Assembly (NCBI GenBank): GCA_011390335.1
Contig: JAABSO010000003.1
Span: 124,001 to 188,000, forward strand
DNA length: 64,000 nucleotides
From: Desulfotignum sp.
GTDB lineage: Bacteria > Desulfobacterota > Desulfobacteria > Desulfobacterales > Desulfobacteraceae
Direction of reading: 5' to 3'
Shown piece by piece: positions 37,340 to 44,670 of this stretch. How positions within the stretch are numbered: the first letter of the stretch is position 1; every line of letters begins with the position of its first letter. Under the pieces are notes generated by a model. The model saw only the letters and a program-made list of their open reading frames with translations, had not been told where the DNA came from and did no database searches. A program made the translations under genes and the position numbers.

Positions 37340-37897
37340 ATGTCAGGGCCCCATAAAATCAGGCAGATGATGAAAGCGGAGCGGGCTGCTGCCCAGCGCA
37401 GGTTCCGCAGGCACAGAAACCACAACAAACTGGCATATCCCGGATGCCACCAATGTGTCGTGGTCCTGGATCACCTGAAACCCACTTTTAATATCGGCAA
37501 GATTTTCAGGAGTGCTGAAGCATTCGGGTGCAAAGAGATGCACCTGGTGGGTATTGATTTTTTCGACCCGGCCCCTGCTATGGGAGCGTTCAAATGGGTG
37601 CCTGCTTTTTTTTATGCCCGGTTCAATACCTGTTATGCTGATCTTGTCAGCCGGGGGTATACCCTGTTTATTCTGGAACCGGGCAAAGGAGAGCCGGTCA
37701 TGGATATCTGCCTGCCCGAAAAAAGCGCCTTCATCCTTGGGCATGAAGAGTTCGGCATCAGTTTTGAGCCGGATCTGTATGACCGGGTCCGGCGCCTGAC
37801 CATCCCCCAGTACGGCAGGTCAGACAGCCTCAATGTCAGTGTTGCCGCTTCCATCGTACTCTATGAATATGTGCGGCAGAATGGGGTCAGCAGGTAA
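37340..37897 (+). CDS. TrmH/SpoU-family RNA methyltransferase
   Basis: 185 residues, SPOUT fold without a substrate-binding N-domain. VVVLDHLKPTFNIGKIFRSAEAFGCKEMHLVG, SAFILGHEEFGIS and QYGRSDSLNVSVAASIVLYEYVRQ are the three SpoU motifs. It would 2'-O-methylate tRNA or rRNA. GGAGAG precedes the ATG. The stop codon lies inside a 13-bp hairpin. Confidence 0.9.
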   Translation: MSGPHKIRQMMKAERAAAQRRFRRHRNHNKLAYPGCHQCVVVLDHLKPTFNIGKIFRSAEAFGCKEMHLVGIDFFDPAPAMGAFKWVPAFFYARFNTCYADLVSRGYTLFILEPGKGEPVMDICLPEKSAFILGHEEFGISFEPDLYDRVRRLTIPQYGRSDSLNVSVAASIVLYEYVRQNGVSR

Positions 37898-37918
37898 CTT
37901 CCCGTGAAGTTACCTGCT
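37889..37918 (+). terminator. Perfect hairpin across the TrmH-like gene stop codon
   Basis: AGCAGGTAACTTC (37889-37901) and GAAGTTACCTGCT (37906-37918) form a perfect 13-bp stem with a CCGT loop. The TAA stop is in the 5' arm. No U-run follows, so it may stabilise the 3' end or need Rho. The palindromic element copy 3 begins 28 bp later. Confidence 0.55.
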
Positions 37919-37945
37919 CTGGTCTGGGCGCCCCGGGCAGGGGAA

Positions 37946-38091
37946 TCGCATGTAGATGCAGCGTCACCTATATTGGCATAACCCCCTGTGGGAGCCGTGT
38001 GACAGGACCGTCAGATGTCAATCTCGGGCTGGTCACACGGCTCCCACAGGGGCGGGTATCAAGCAGCTGAACAGGATTCGGTTACATGCAA
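37946..38091 (-). repeat. Nested palindromic element, copy 3 (reverse orientation)
   Basis: Outer arms TCGCATGT (37946-37953) and ACATGCAA (38084-38091). Inner arms at 37983-38003 and 38032-38052 are perfect 21-mers with core CCTGTGGGAGCCGTGTGAC and GTCACACGGCTCCCACAGG. Relative to copy 1, the stem differs at two base pairs and both strands changed together. Further flanking complementarity, CTGGGCGCC (from 37924) with GGCGCCCAG (to 38107), extends the palindrome. It lies between the TrmH-like gene and nadE. Confidence 0.9.
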
Positions 38092-38116
38092 TGGCCTTGG
38101 CGCCCAGGGGGGACTA

Positions 38117-38146
38117 TTGACAGGAAGAGACAGATCTGGTTATAAG
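38117..38146 (+). promoter_or_regulatory. Promoter of nadE
   Basis: TTGACA (38117-38122) and TATAAG (38141-38146) with 18 bp between, or TTATAA with 17. The expected transcription start, six to seven bases after the -10, falls on or next to the ATG at 38153. Confidence 0.6.
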
Positions 38147-38152
38147 CAGTTC

Positions 38153-38944
38153 ATGCAGACGCAAATGATCATCCATCATATTGTAAACTGGCTGAACACC
38201 TATGTGACGGGATCCGGCCTCACCGGCTTTTGTGTGGGGGTGTCCGGCGGCATAGATTCTGCGGTAACCTCCACCCTGTGCGCCAGGACCCGAAAGCCCA
38301 CCATGGTTTTGAACATGCCCATCTTTCAGGCATCAGACCAGCTGTCCCGGGCATCGGCCCACAATGCATGGCTGAAAGAAAAGTTTTCCAACGTTACCGC
38401 TGTCGACCTGGACCTGACGCCGGTATTTTTCAGTATCCAGGACAGTTTCCCTTTCGATATCCAGGACGACCTGACCATGGCCAATACCAGGTCCCGTCTC
38501 AGAATGCTTGCCTTGTACGCATTTGCTTCCCACAACCGGCTGCTGGTGGCCGGCACCGGCAACAAAGTTGAGGATTTCGGGGTGGGATTTTACACCAAAT
38601 ACGGGGATGGAGGGGTGGATATTTCACCCATTGCCGACCTGTCCAAATCAGAGGTGTATGCCCTTGCCCGGGCCCTGGGTGTTGCAGAAGAGATCATAGC
38701 CGCCCCTCCCACTGACGGGTTATGGGAAGATAACCGCACAGATGAAAACCAGATCGGGGCCAGTTATGCAGAACTGGAGTGGGCCATGGCCCATAATGCC
38801 CTGCCGGAAGAAGAAAAAAAGGATGTGGTGCTGGATGCACGGCAGAAACAGGTGCTGGCAATTTTCAACCAACTGCATGCAGCCAACCGCCACAAAATGG
38901 ATCCCATACCGGTATGTTACATCCCAGATGATTTGCGGCACTAA
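38153..38944 (+). CDS. nadE: NH3-dependent NAD(+) synthetase
   Basis: 263 residues from the ATG at 38153; an upstream in-frame start would read through the palindromic element and was rejected. The ATP pyrophosphatase loop GVSGGIDSAVTSTLCA, GTGNKVEDFGVGFYTKYGDGGVDISPIADLSKSEVYALAR and APPTDGLWEDNRTDENQIG are diagnostic. There is no glutaminase domain, so free ammonia is the nitrogen source. It makes NAD from deamido-NAD. No clear ribosome-binding site is present. Confidence 0.95.
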   Translation: MQTQMIIHHIVNWLNTYVTGSGLTGFCVGVSGGIDSAVTSTLCARTRKPTMVLNMPIFQASDQLSRASAHNAWLKEKFSNVTAVDLDLTPVFFSIQDSFPFDIQDDLTMANTRSRLRMLALYAFASHNRLLVAGTGNKVEDFGVGFYTKYGDGGVDISPIADLSKSEVYALARALGVAEEIIAAPPTDGLWEDNRTDENQIGASYAELEWAMAHNALPEEEKKDVVLDARQKQVLAIFNQLHAANRHKMDPIPVCYIPDDLRH

Positions 38945-39091
38945 TCTGTGTATCAAAAGCAGCCGGCAACATGCCATCCAAAAACAGCGAAGCGGCTGAC
39001 AGGTGCACAAGGTTTTTTTATATGAAATCCATCAGCCTTCAGTACTCAGTTATCAGCTTCCAGTAAACAATCACAAATTTTCCCTGCTGAT

Positions 39092-39130
39092 TACTAACAG
39101 CTAATGGCTAATAGCTAACAGCTAACAGCT
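39092..39130. repeat. Degenerate CTAACAG/CTAATGG tandem repeat
   Basis: Five imperfect units of about 7-8 bp (CTAACAG, CTAATGG, CTAATAG, CTAACAG, CTAACAG) between nadE and the sigma-54 activator gene. The preceding bases (39028-39065) hold related TCAGT-type repeats. No gene was seen in 38945-39163. Confidence 0.7.
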
Positions 39131-39163
39131 TTCACGATTTGTTGTGCCCGCCGGGCATGGCCG

Positions 39164-40630
39164 TTATTGAAACGCATCCCGGGTGAGGTTGAATTTTTTC
39201 ATTTTATAGTACAAAAGCTGCCGGGAAATCCCCAGTTTTCCGGCAGCCCGGGTGACATTGCCCCGGTGCTGCATCAATGCCTGCCAGACCATTTTTTTTT
39301 CATGTTCTTTTTTGTTGAACATCAGATCTGATTCTTGAGTTTCCCTGTCTTCAAGGCCGGGAATATGGGCAGCTGCCCTGCGGGATGGTCTGGTGTGTGC
39401 GGGCCGGATTATGCCGCAGCCGCTGGCAAAATGGGACTGAAGATATGCCGTCCGGATCTGGTCATCCTGATCCATGATGTTCATGGCCCCTTCAATTACA
39501 TGCTCCAGTTCCCGGACATTGCCGGGCCAGTGGTAACGGCCGAATATCTCCATGACCTGCTGGTTTACTCCCCGCACCTGTTTGCCCAGAGCCTTGTTGT
39601 GTTTGGCAATAAAATGGTTTACCAGCAGGGGCAGGTCTGCAATGCGGTCACGCAGGGGAACAATATGGATGAATACCACCCCTAAACGGTAAAACAGATC
39701 TGAGCGCAGGCTGCCGTCGGCAATGGAAATATGGGGATCCTGGTTCACCGAGGAGATGATTTTCAAATCAAATTTTATCTCCTTGAGCGCTCCCACCCGC
39801 CGCACTTTCCCTTCCTGGACAATGCGCAGGATCTTGCTCTGGAGGCCCACAGGCATGGAATTGATTTCATCCAGAAAGATGGTGCCCTGGCTGGTGCGTT
39901 CAAACAGCCCGGCTTTGTTGATGGAACCGGTGAACGCCCCTTTGGAGGTGCCGAACAATATACCCTCCAGCAGATTCTCCGGTATTGCGGCACAATTGAC
40001 CGGGGTATATTTTTTTTCATGCCTGGGGCTGTGGTTGTGGATGGCACGGGCAAACAATTCCTTGCCCGTGCCGGTCTCTCCATACAGCATAACAGGCGAT
40101 GGCGTGTTTGCTGCCATGCGGGCCGCATTCAGGGCAGCTTTGAGTGCAGGATCCTGGCCGATGATGGTATCAAAGGTGATTTCATTCTGGTGCATGCGGT
40201 ACTGGCTGTCCGGCAGGCGCATGGATGACAGGGTTTCCGTGAGAACATTGAAATCCCGGACAAAGCAGATGGCCCCCACAAGCTGGTTTTGGTTGAAGAT
40301 GGGATGGACATTGTGGATGGTATTGGCAAATTTGCCCATGCGGGTCCGGTAGTAGATGGGCTCATCAATGATGGGCCGCCGGGTGTTCAGGCAGCGCATG
40401 ATCAGGCTGGTGTGATCATCCAGGTCATACACGTCTGTCACATGGTTGAGGATGGCATTTTCCGGGTCCAGTTCATCGATGCGGGACATGGCATGGTTGT
40501 AGTAGACAATGATACCGTCTTTGTTGGCGATAAGCACCCCGTCACTGTATTCGTCAAATATGGCCAGAAAATTGGCGTTATCCAGACCGAATAAAAATTT
40601 TCTGGCATTCTGGTGTGATAGGCGGTTCAT
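39164..40630 (-). CDS. PAS-containing sigma-54-dependent activator
   Basis: 488 residues. N-terminal PAS (about 20-120: FDEYSDGVLIANKDGIIVYYNHAMSRIDEL), AAA+ (GETGTGKELFARAIHN Walker A, TIFLDEINSMPVGLQSKILRIVQ Walker B) and a C-terminal Fis helix-turn-helix (NVTRAAGKLGISRQLLYYKMKKFNL). The sigma-54 contact loop is GAFTGS, not GAFTGA. RocR/NtrC relatives with PAS sense a small metabolite or redox state. The start is 1 bp after the etfA stop, so it belongs to the etf operon and probably regulates the amine cluster. Confidence 0.92.
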   Translation of the reverse strand: MNRLSHQNARKFLFGLDNANFLAIFDEYSDGVLIANKDGIIVYYNHAMSRIDELDPENAILNHVTDVYDLDDHTSLIMRCLNTRRPIIDEPIYYRTRMGKFANTIHNVHPIFNQNQLVGAICFVRDFNVLTETLSSMRLPDSQYRMHQNEITFDTIIGQDPALKAALNAARMAANTPSPVMLYGETGTGKELFARAIHNHSPRHEKKYTPVNCAAIPENLLEGILFGTSKGAFTGSINKAGLFERTSQGTIFLDEINSMPVGLQSKILRIVQEGKVRRVGALKEIKFDLKIISSVNQDPHISIADGSLRSDLFYRLGVVFIHIVPLRDRIADLPLLVNHFIAKHNKALGKQVRGVNQQVMEIFGRYHWPGNVRELEHVIEGAMNIMDQDDQIRTAYLQSHFASGCGIIRPAHTRPSRRAAAHIPGLEDRETQESDLMFNKKEHEKKMVWQALMQHRGNVTRAAGKLGISRQLLYYKMKKFNLTRDAFQ

Positions 40631-40631
40631 C

Positions 40632-41576
40632 TTATAATTGCCTGATCAATTCCGGCAGGATCTCAAACAGATCCCCCTGGACATGGTAGTCGCAATTGGC
40701 CATTATGGCGGCATTTTCATCCTTGTTCACGGCAATGATCATTCTGGCGGTTTTCATGCCGGCAAAATGCTGGATGGAGCCTGATATCCCGCAGGCAATA
40801 TATACCTGTGGGCTGACCTTTTCCCCGGTCTGCCCCACCTGAAAGGCATAGGGCACCCATCCTTCATCCACAGCCACCCGGGATGCCCCCACCGCAGCAT
40901 GCATCTTTTTTGCACAGTCAAATATTAAAGAAAAATTGTCGCTGTTTTTTAATCCCCTGCCCCCGGCAATGATGATGTCAGCCTCTGCCAGGCCGGCCTG
41001 GGCCCCGTCGCCGTCATCCCAGGACAAAAGGGCAGATCCTGGCAAAGCTGCACTGTCTGATGCCATCTTTATTTTTTTTGCCTGTGCAGGGGAGGGCACA
41101 GGCTGTACAGCATTGGGTCTGATCCCGAATATCACCACATCTCCTGTCAACTGGATATCTGCCAGCACCTTTCCGGAATACTGGGAAGTTCTGGCAATAT
41201 TTTTTTCCAGATCCACATCCAGACAGTCCATGACCAGCGGGACGTCCAGCAGGGCAGCCACACGGGGAATGATGTCTTTGCCGTCTGCACTGGAGAGCCC
41301 GAAAATGACATCCAGCTGCAGCTTTTGGGCGGCCTGTGTAACTGCATCAGCCCGGGCTGCCGGGTTCAGGCGGATCTCAGGGGCAGATGAAAGGCCAAGA
41401 TCCACAACCGTGGTGATGCCGTATTGGGCCAGAATTTCACAGGCAGGATCATCCACGCCGTCCAGAACCAGGGCGTACAGATCAGTATCTGCACGGGCAG
41501 CCAGGGTGATCATGCCCAGAGTGGTATCCTTGACCCTTTTTTTTTCCATTTCAATGAGGATTCCTGTCTTTTTCAT
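40632..41576 (-). CDS. etfA: Electron transfer flavoprotein alpha subunit
   Basis: 314 residues. The FAD-binding C-terminal domain is clear: GRGLKNSDNFSLIFDCAKKMHAAVGASRVAVDEGWVPYAFQVGQTGEKVSPQVYIACGISGSIQHFAGM and AVNKDENAAIM. It pairs with EtfB to accept electrons from acyl-CoA or amine dehydrogenases. It overlaps etfB by 4 bp. Its position beside soxBDAG suggests electrons from the methylglycine dehydrogenases. Confidence 0.94.
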   Translation of the reverse strand: MKKTGILIEMEKKRVKDTTLGMITLAARADTDLYALVLDGVDDPACEILAQYGITTVVDLGLSSAPEIRLNPAARADAVTQAAQKLQLDVIFGLSSADGKDIIPRVAALLDVPLVMDCLDVDLEKNIARTSQYSGKVLADIQLTGDVVIFGIRPNAVQPVPSPAQAKKIKMASDSAALPGSALLSWDDGDGAQAGLAEADIIIAGGRGLKNSDNFSLIFDCAKKMHAAVGASRVAVDEGWVPYAFQVGQTGEKVSPQVYIACGISGSIQHFAGMKTARMIIAVNKDENAAIMANCDYHVQGDLFEILPELIRQL

Positions 41577-42343
41577 GCCAACACCTTTGCCTCCTGCCGT
41601 AAAATTCTGATGATCTCTTTTGCCTGGTCTGCCGGGGTTCCTGTGATTTTTTTGGGGTGGCGTTTTTGTACCAGGGGGGTGAGTGAAACGGTTTTTGCAA
41701 ATCCGGCAGCAGGGGTGATGGACAGGCTGTCCATGGAAACTGTTTTAATGGGTTTTTTGCGGGCCTTGACCACATCAGGAAAGGTAGGATATCCCGGGGT
41801 GTTCAATCCTCGTCCCGCCCCCACCACACAGGGCAGGGCCAGTTCAAAGCTGCGGGTCCTGCCCCCGGACAGCTCACAGGTGACAACCGCCGTTTCGGAT
41901 GAGATATCAAGGGATGCCGCATTGGTCACCACGGGGAAACTAAACAACGCCCCGATGCGGAACTGGGTCTGCATGCCTTCGCTGTCTATGGATTCTTTGC
42001 CGGTAAAAATTATGTCGGCAGATCCGTCCTGTACAATGGCTGCATGCAGGGCCCGGGCTGTGGTCATGCTGTCGCAGGCTTCATCGGTTTCTACCAGGAT
42101 GCCTCTGTCAGCACCCATGGCCATGGCAGACCGGATGGTTTTTTGTGCATCCGGTTTCCCTAAGCACACCGCGATTATCTCACTGTCCTGCACCTTTTTT
42201 TTCAGGGCTGCCGCCTCGGTTACTGCATGCTCATCATAGGGGTTCAGTAAAAACGCCACTTTTTCATCGATCCGGATACCATCCAGGATGTGGATATTGG
42301 CGGCTGAATCCGGCACATGTTTTACACACACATAAATTTGCAT
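41573..42343 (-). CDS. etfB: Electron transfer flavoprotein beta subunit
   Basis: 256 residues. MQIYVCVKHVPDSAANI, NPYDEHAVTEAAALK, MAMGADRGILVE, DIIFTGKESIDSEGMQTQFRIG and VVGAGRGLNTPGYPTFPDVVKARKKPI are EtfB motifs. Binds AMP or a second FAD. Whether it bifurcates electrons cannot be told by eye. 248 bp separate it from the FAD oxidoreductase gene upstream; that gap holds strong hairpins. Confidence 0.94.
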   Translation of the reverse strand: MQIYVCVKHVPDSAANIHILDGIRIDEKVAFLLNPYDEHAVTEAAALKKKVQDSEIIAVCLGKPDAQKTIRSAMAMGADRGILVETDEACDSMTTARALHAAIVQDGSADIIFTGKESIDSEGMQTQFRIGALFSFPVVTNAASLDISSETAVVTCELSGGRTRSFELALPCVVGAGRGLNTPGYPTFPDVVKARKKPIKTVSMDSLSITPAAGFAKTVSLTPLVQKRHPKKITGTPADQAKEIIRILRQEAKVLA

Positions 42344-42532
42344 TGTATCAACACCAGTTTCTATGTTTTTTTGTTTACTCCAGTTGAATTATATCCATAT
42401 GCCGTCATCCAGAGGCAGGATAATGATGCCGGGTGAAAAAAAAGGGCAGTGCCAGGGTATTCCCCGGCCTGCCCTGGACAGCATGCTGCACTGTATGGAC
42501 GCAGCATGGGTGGTATATGGTGCCGCTTTTTT

Positions 42533-42566
42533 CCTGTGTTCCGGCAGGTGTCTGCAGGAACACAGG
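42533..42566. other. Hairpin in the gap between the FAD oxidoreductase and etfB genes
   Basis: CCTGTGTTCC (42533-42542) pairs with GGAACACAGG (42557-42566), with inner CAG/CTG pairing. A second hairpin, CCAGGG/CCCTGG flanked by CAGTG/CACTG, lies at about 42449-42503. Neither has a U-run on the minus strand. They could be mRNA processing or attenuation structures in the long operon. Confidence 0.5.
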
Positions 42567-42591
42567 ATCTGTTCTGTACGGCTGGTTTGTG

Positions 42592-43929
42592 TTATCCGTT
42601 TACAGAAAAGCTGGAGTCATAATTGATCTCCCGTTTTCTGGAGAAAAAGCCCACGTCAAGGGTGCGTTTGGTATATTTGAATTCATACTGAAACGGTTCC
42701 TTGTCATGGTCCAGGCCTTTTTCACAGGCATCGATGAGTTCGGCCATCATACGGCCCACAACCGGTGCATTCTTGTACTGGTTGCCTGAGGTGCCGATGG
42801 CCATGTAAAATCCGCCAAGATCGGATTTGTCATACACCGGAATCCAGTCATCAGAGCAGTCATACAGGTCCACAACCCCTTTGGGCTGGTTGGGTACCTG
42901 GAGGGTGGGGATCCGTTTTCCCAGACGGTAGCACTGGGCTTTCCACTGCTCGTCTGTGAGCACATTGTCCTTGCCGTGTCCCCCTTTGCCGGCATAAAAT
43001 TCATCAGGGTCCACCCATTCCTGGGGGTCGCAGTCCGGGTCTTCAGAACCGATGAGGAACAGGTTCCCCACTTCCGGTCTGACATAGCAGCCGATGTCGC
43101 CGTCAGACATGTGGTACCCGTCGTTGAGATAATCATAATCTTCCGGAGACGGGCAGTACATGACCTCGTGGCGCAGGGATTTGGTTTTGATGTTGCAGCC
43201 TTCCCATACCCCTTCAGCCATCTGGTTGATCTTGAAGGAATGGGGACCGCCAACGTTGACAACAATGTCCGCATCGATCTGGGTGCCGTCTTTGAGGGTG
43301 ATACCGGTCACTTTGCCGTTTTCGCTTCTGATGTCCACCACTTCCGCGTTGAAAATGAACTCTCCGCCTTTTGCTTCAGCAGCCCGCATGATATTGTGGG
43401 CGGACAGGGCAGGGTCGTTCACATACCCGCCTTCCGGGCAGAAGATAGCGCCTTCCAGCATCTGTGTTGGTTCGTCAAAGAATTTGGGGTCTTCAGGGCG
43501 GCGCACGGGCCAGAATTTGTGCAGGTCAATGGGGGGGACATGTTTTTTGATGGTGTCCAGGTCCCATTCTACATACTTCACGCCTACGGCATCATAGTGT
43601 TTTTGTACCTTGCGCCAGTCATGGCCTTCTGATTTGAGCAGGATGGAACCGGTGTTCATGTATCTGGCCATGCCTTTTTCATCTGTGACATTGCCCAGGT
43701 AATTTTCCCAGTCCAGCCAGTATTTAAACCCTTCATAGGCCAGGGCCACCCCGTCTTCAGTGGAATAGTGGGCACGCACAATGGCGCAGGAACCTGCTGT
43801 TGAGCCTTCTCCTGCATCCGGCAGCTTGTCTACGTTCAGGGTTTTGTAGCCCATTTTGCACAGTTCATAGGCAATGGGGGTTCCGATAACGCCGGCACCG
43901 ATAATGATGGCATCATATTTTTTTTTCAT
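42592..43929 (-). CDS. FAD-dependent amine oxidoreductase (DAO family)
   Basis: 445 residues. GXGXXG motif IIIGAGVIGTPIAYELCKMGYKTLNVDK at the N-terminus, FAD-binding NVGGPHSFKINQ, and DLYDCSDDWIPVYDKSDLGGFYMAIGTSGNQYKNAPVVGRMMAELI. The family includes dimethylglycine and sarcosine dehydrogenases, D-amino-acid dehydrogenase and glycine oxidase. It lacks the folate domain of full dimethylglycine dehydrogenases. Context makes an N-methylated glycine the likely substrate. AAGGAG precedes the ATG; soxG ends 95 bp upstream. Confidence 0.85.
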   Translation of the reverse strand: MKKKYDAIIIGAGVIGTPIAYELCKMGYKTLNVDKLPDAGEGSTAGSCAIVRAHYSTEDGVALAYEGFKYWLDWENYLGNVTDEKGMARYMNTGSILLKSEGHDWRKVQKHYDAVGVKYVEWDLDTIKKHVPPIDLHKFWPVRRPEDPKFFDEPTQMLEGAIFCPEGGYVNDPALSAHNIMRAAEAKGGEFIFNAEVVDIRSENGKVTGITLKDGTQIDADIVVNVGGPHSFKINQMAEGVWEGCNIKTKSLRHEVMYCPSPEDYDYLNDGYHMSDGDIGCYVRPEVGNLFLIGSEDPDCDPQEWVDPDEFYAGKGGHGKDNVLTDEQWKAQCYRLGKRIPTLQVPNQPKGVVDLYDCSDDWIPVYDKSDLGGFYMAIGTSGNQYKNAPVVGRMMAELIDACEKGLDHDKEPFQYEFKYTKRTLDVGFFSRKREINYDSSFSVNG

Positions 43930-44024
43930 GGTCTTTTCTCCTTATAAATCAACCTGTCTTGTTACAGTTTGGTTTTTGATATTTTTAAAATAGTTTATAG
44001 CCCGGCCGTAAAACTGCCGCGGGT

Positions 44025-44657
44025 TTATAAATTGTTTATCCAGCTGGTGAACCTGGCTTCTCCGGCCGGCGTGAGCCCGAACTCTTCGCCGGCATGGAGG
44101 ATGCCGTCAATCATGTGTTTGCCATATCCCCTGGAACAGGTCAGCACCACACCGGATTTTTCCGCATCCCGGCTCAGGGTAACAATCTGGCAGGGCACAT
44201 GGGAAAACGGTCCCTGGAAAAGAAACGGGGTCTGCTGGTCCGCGCCTGCAAAGTCTAAGGCAGACAATTTTTCACAGATGGAAAAAACGTTGTTTCCGAA
44301 TATCGCAACAAAAATAGTGGCTTCGGTGACATCGGTGTATTCTTTTTCTTTGGGGATGTCCATGGTTTCCCCGCCCAGGTGATAGATGGATGTCTGGATG
44401 CGGTTCATGCGGTTCACCAGTATCCCTTTTTCCAGAACAGACCGGCAGGGTGTTTCAGGAATCGTGATCCCAAAGGGTTTTTTGGCTGCCAGGTCTGCAC
44501 ATTGCAGGTCCAGCCGGGTCCTGTGGCTCAGATCCACCAGCCAGGGACCTTCTCCTTCGCCGTGGTATTCCAGGACCACATCCCAGTTGCCGCGGTTTTC
44601 ATTTTTGAGCGGTGTTGCCTTGAACTCCACCGCTGAGTATCTTTTAATGTCTTTCAT
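44025..44657 (-). CDS. soxG: Sarcosine oxidase gamma subunit family protein
   Basis: 210 residues, GcvT-like fold: VDLSHRTRLDLQCADL, NRMNRIQTSIYHLG, YTDVTEATIFVAIFGNNVFSICEKLSALDF, FSHVPCQIVTLSRD. SoxG stabilises the heterotetramer. Position after soxA, 13 bp apart, matches the common soxBDAG order. The assignment depends on context as well as fold because SoxG is poorly conserved. Confidence 0.82.
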   Translation of the reverse strand: MKDIKRYSAVEFKATPLKNENRGNWDVVLEYHGEGEGPWLVDLSHRTRLDLQCADLAAKKPFGITIPETPCRSVLEKGILVNRMNRIQTSIYHLGGETMDIPKEKEYTDVTEATIFVAIFGNNVFSICEKLSALDFAGADQQTPFLFQGPFSHVPCQIVTLSRDAEKSGVVLTCSRGYGKHMIDGILHAGEEFGLTPAGEARFTSWINNL

Positions 44658-44670
44658 GCGTGTATATCCC

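Noticed and set aside
38015-38152. N-terminal extension of nadE through palindromic element copy 3
   Set aside because: The extension translates the repeat, is not NAD synthetase-like, and a promoter lies after it. The ATG at 38153 is preferred.
42437-42452. TGGCACT-like -24 box on the minus strand about 100 bp before etfB
   Set aside because: The -12 position reads TT instead of GC, and it falls inside a hairpin arm. Not strong enough for a sigma-54 call.
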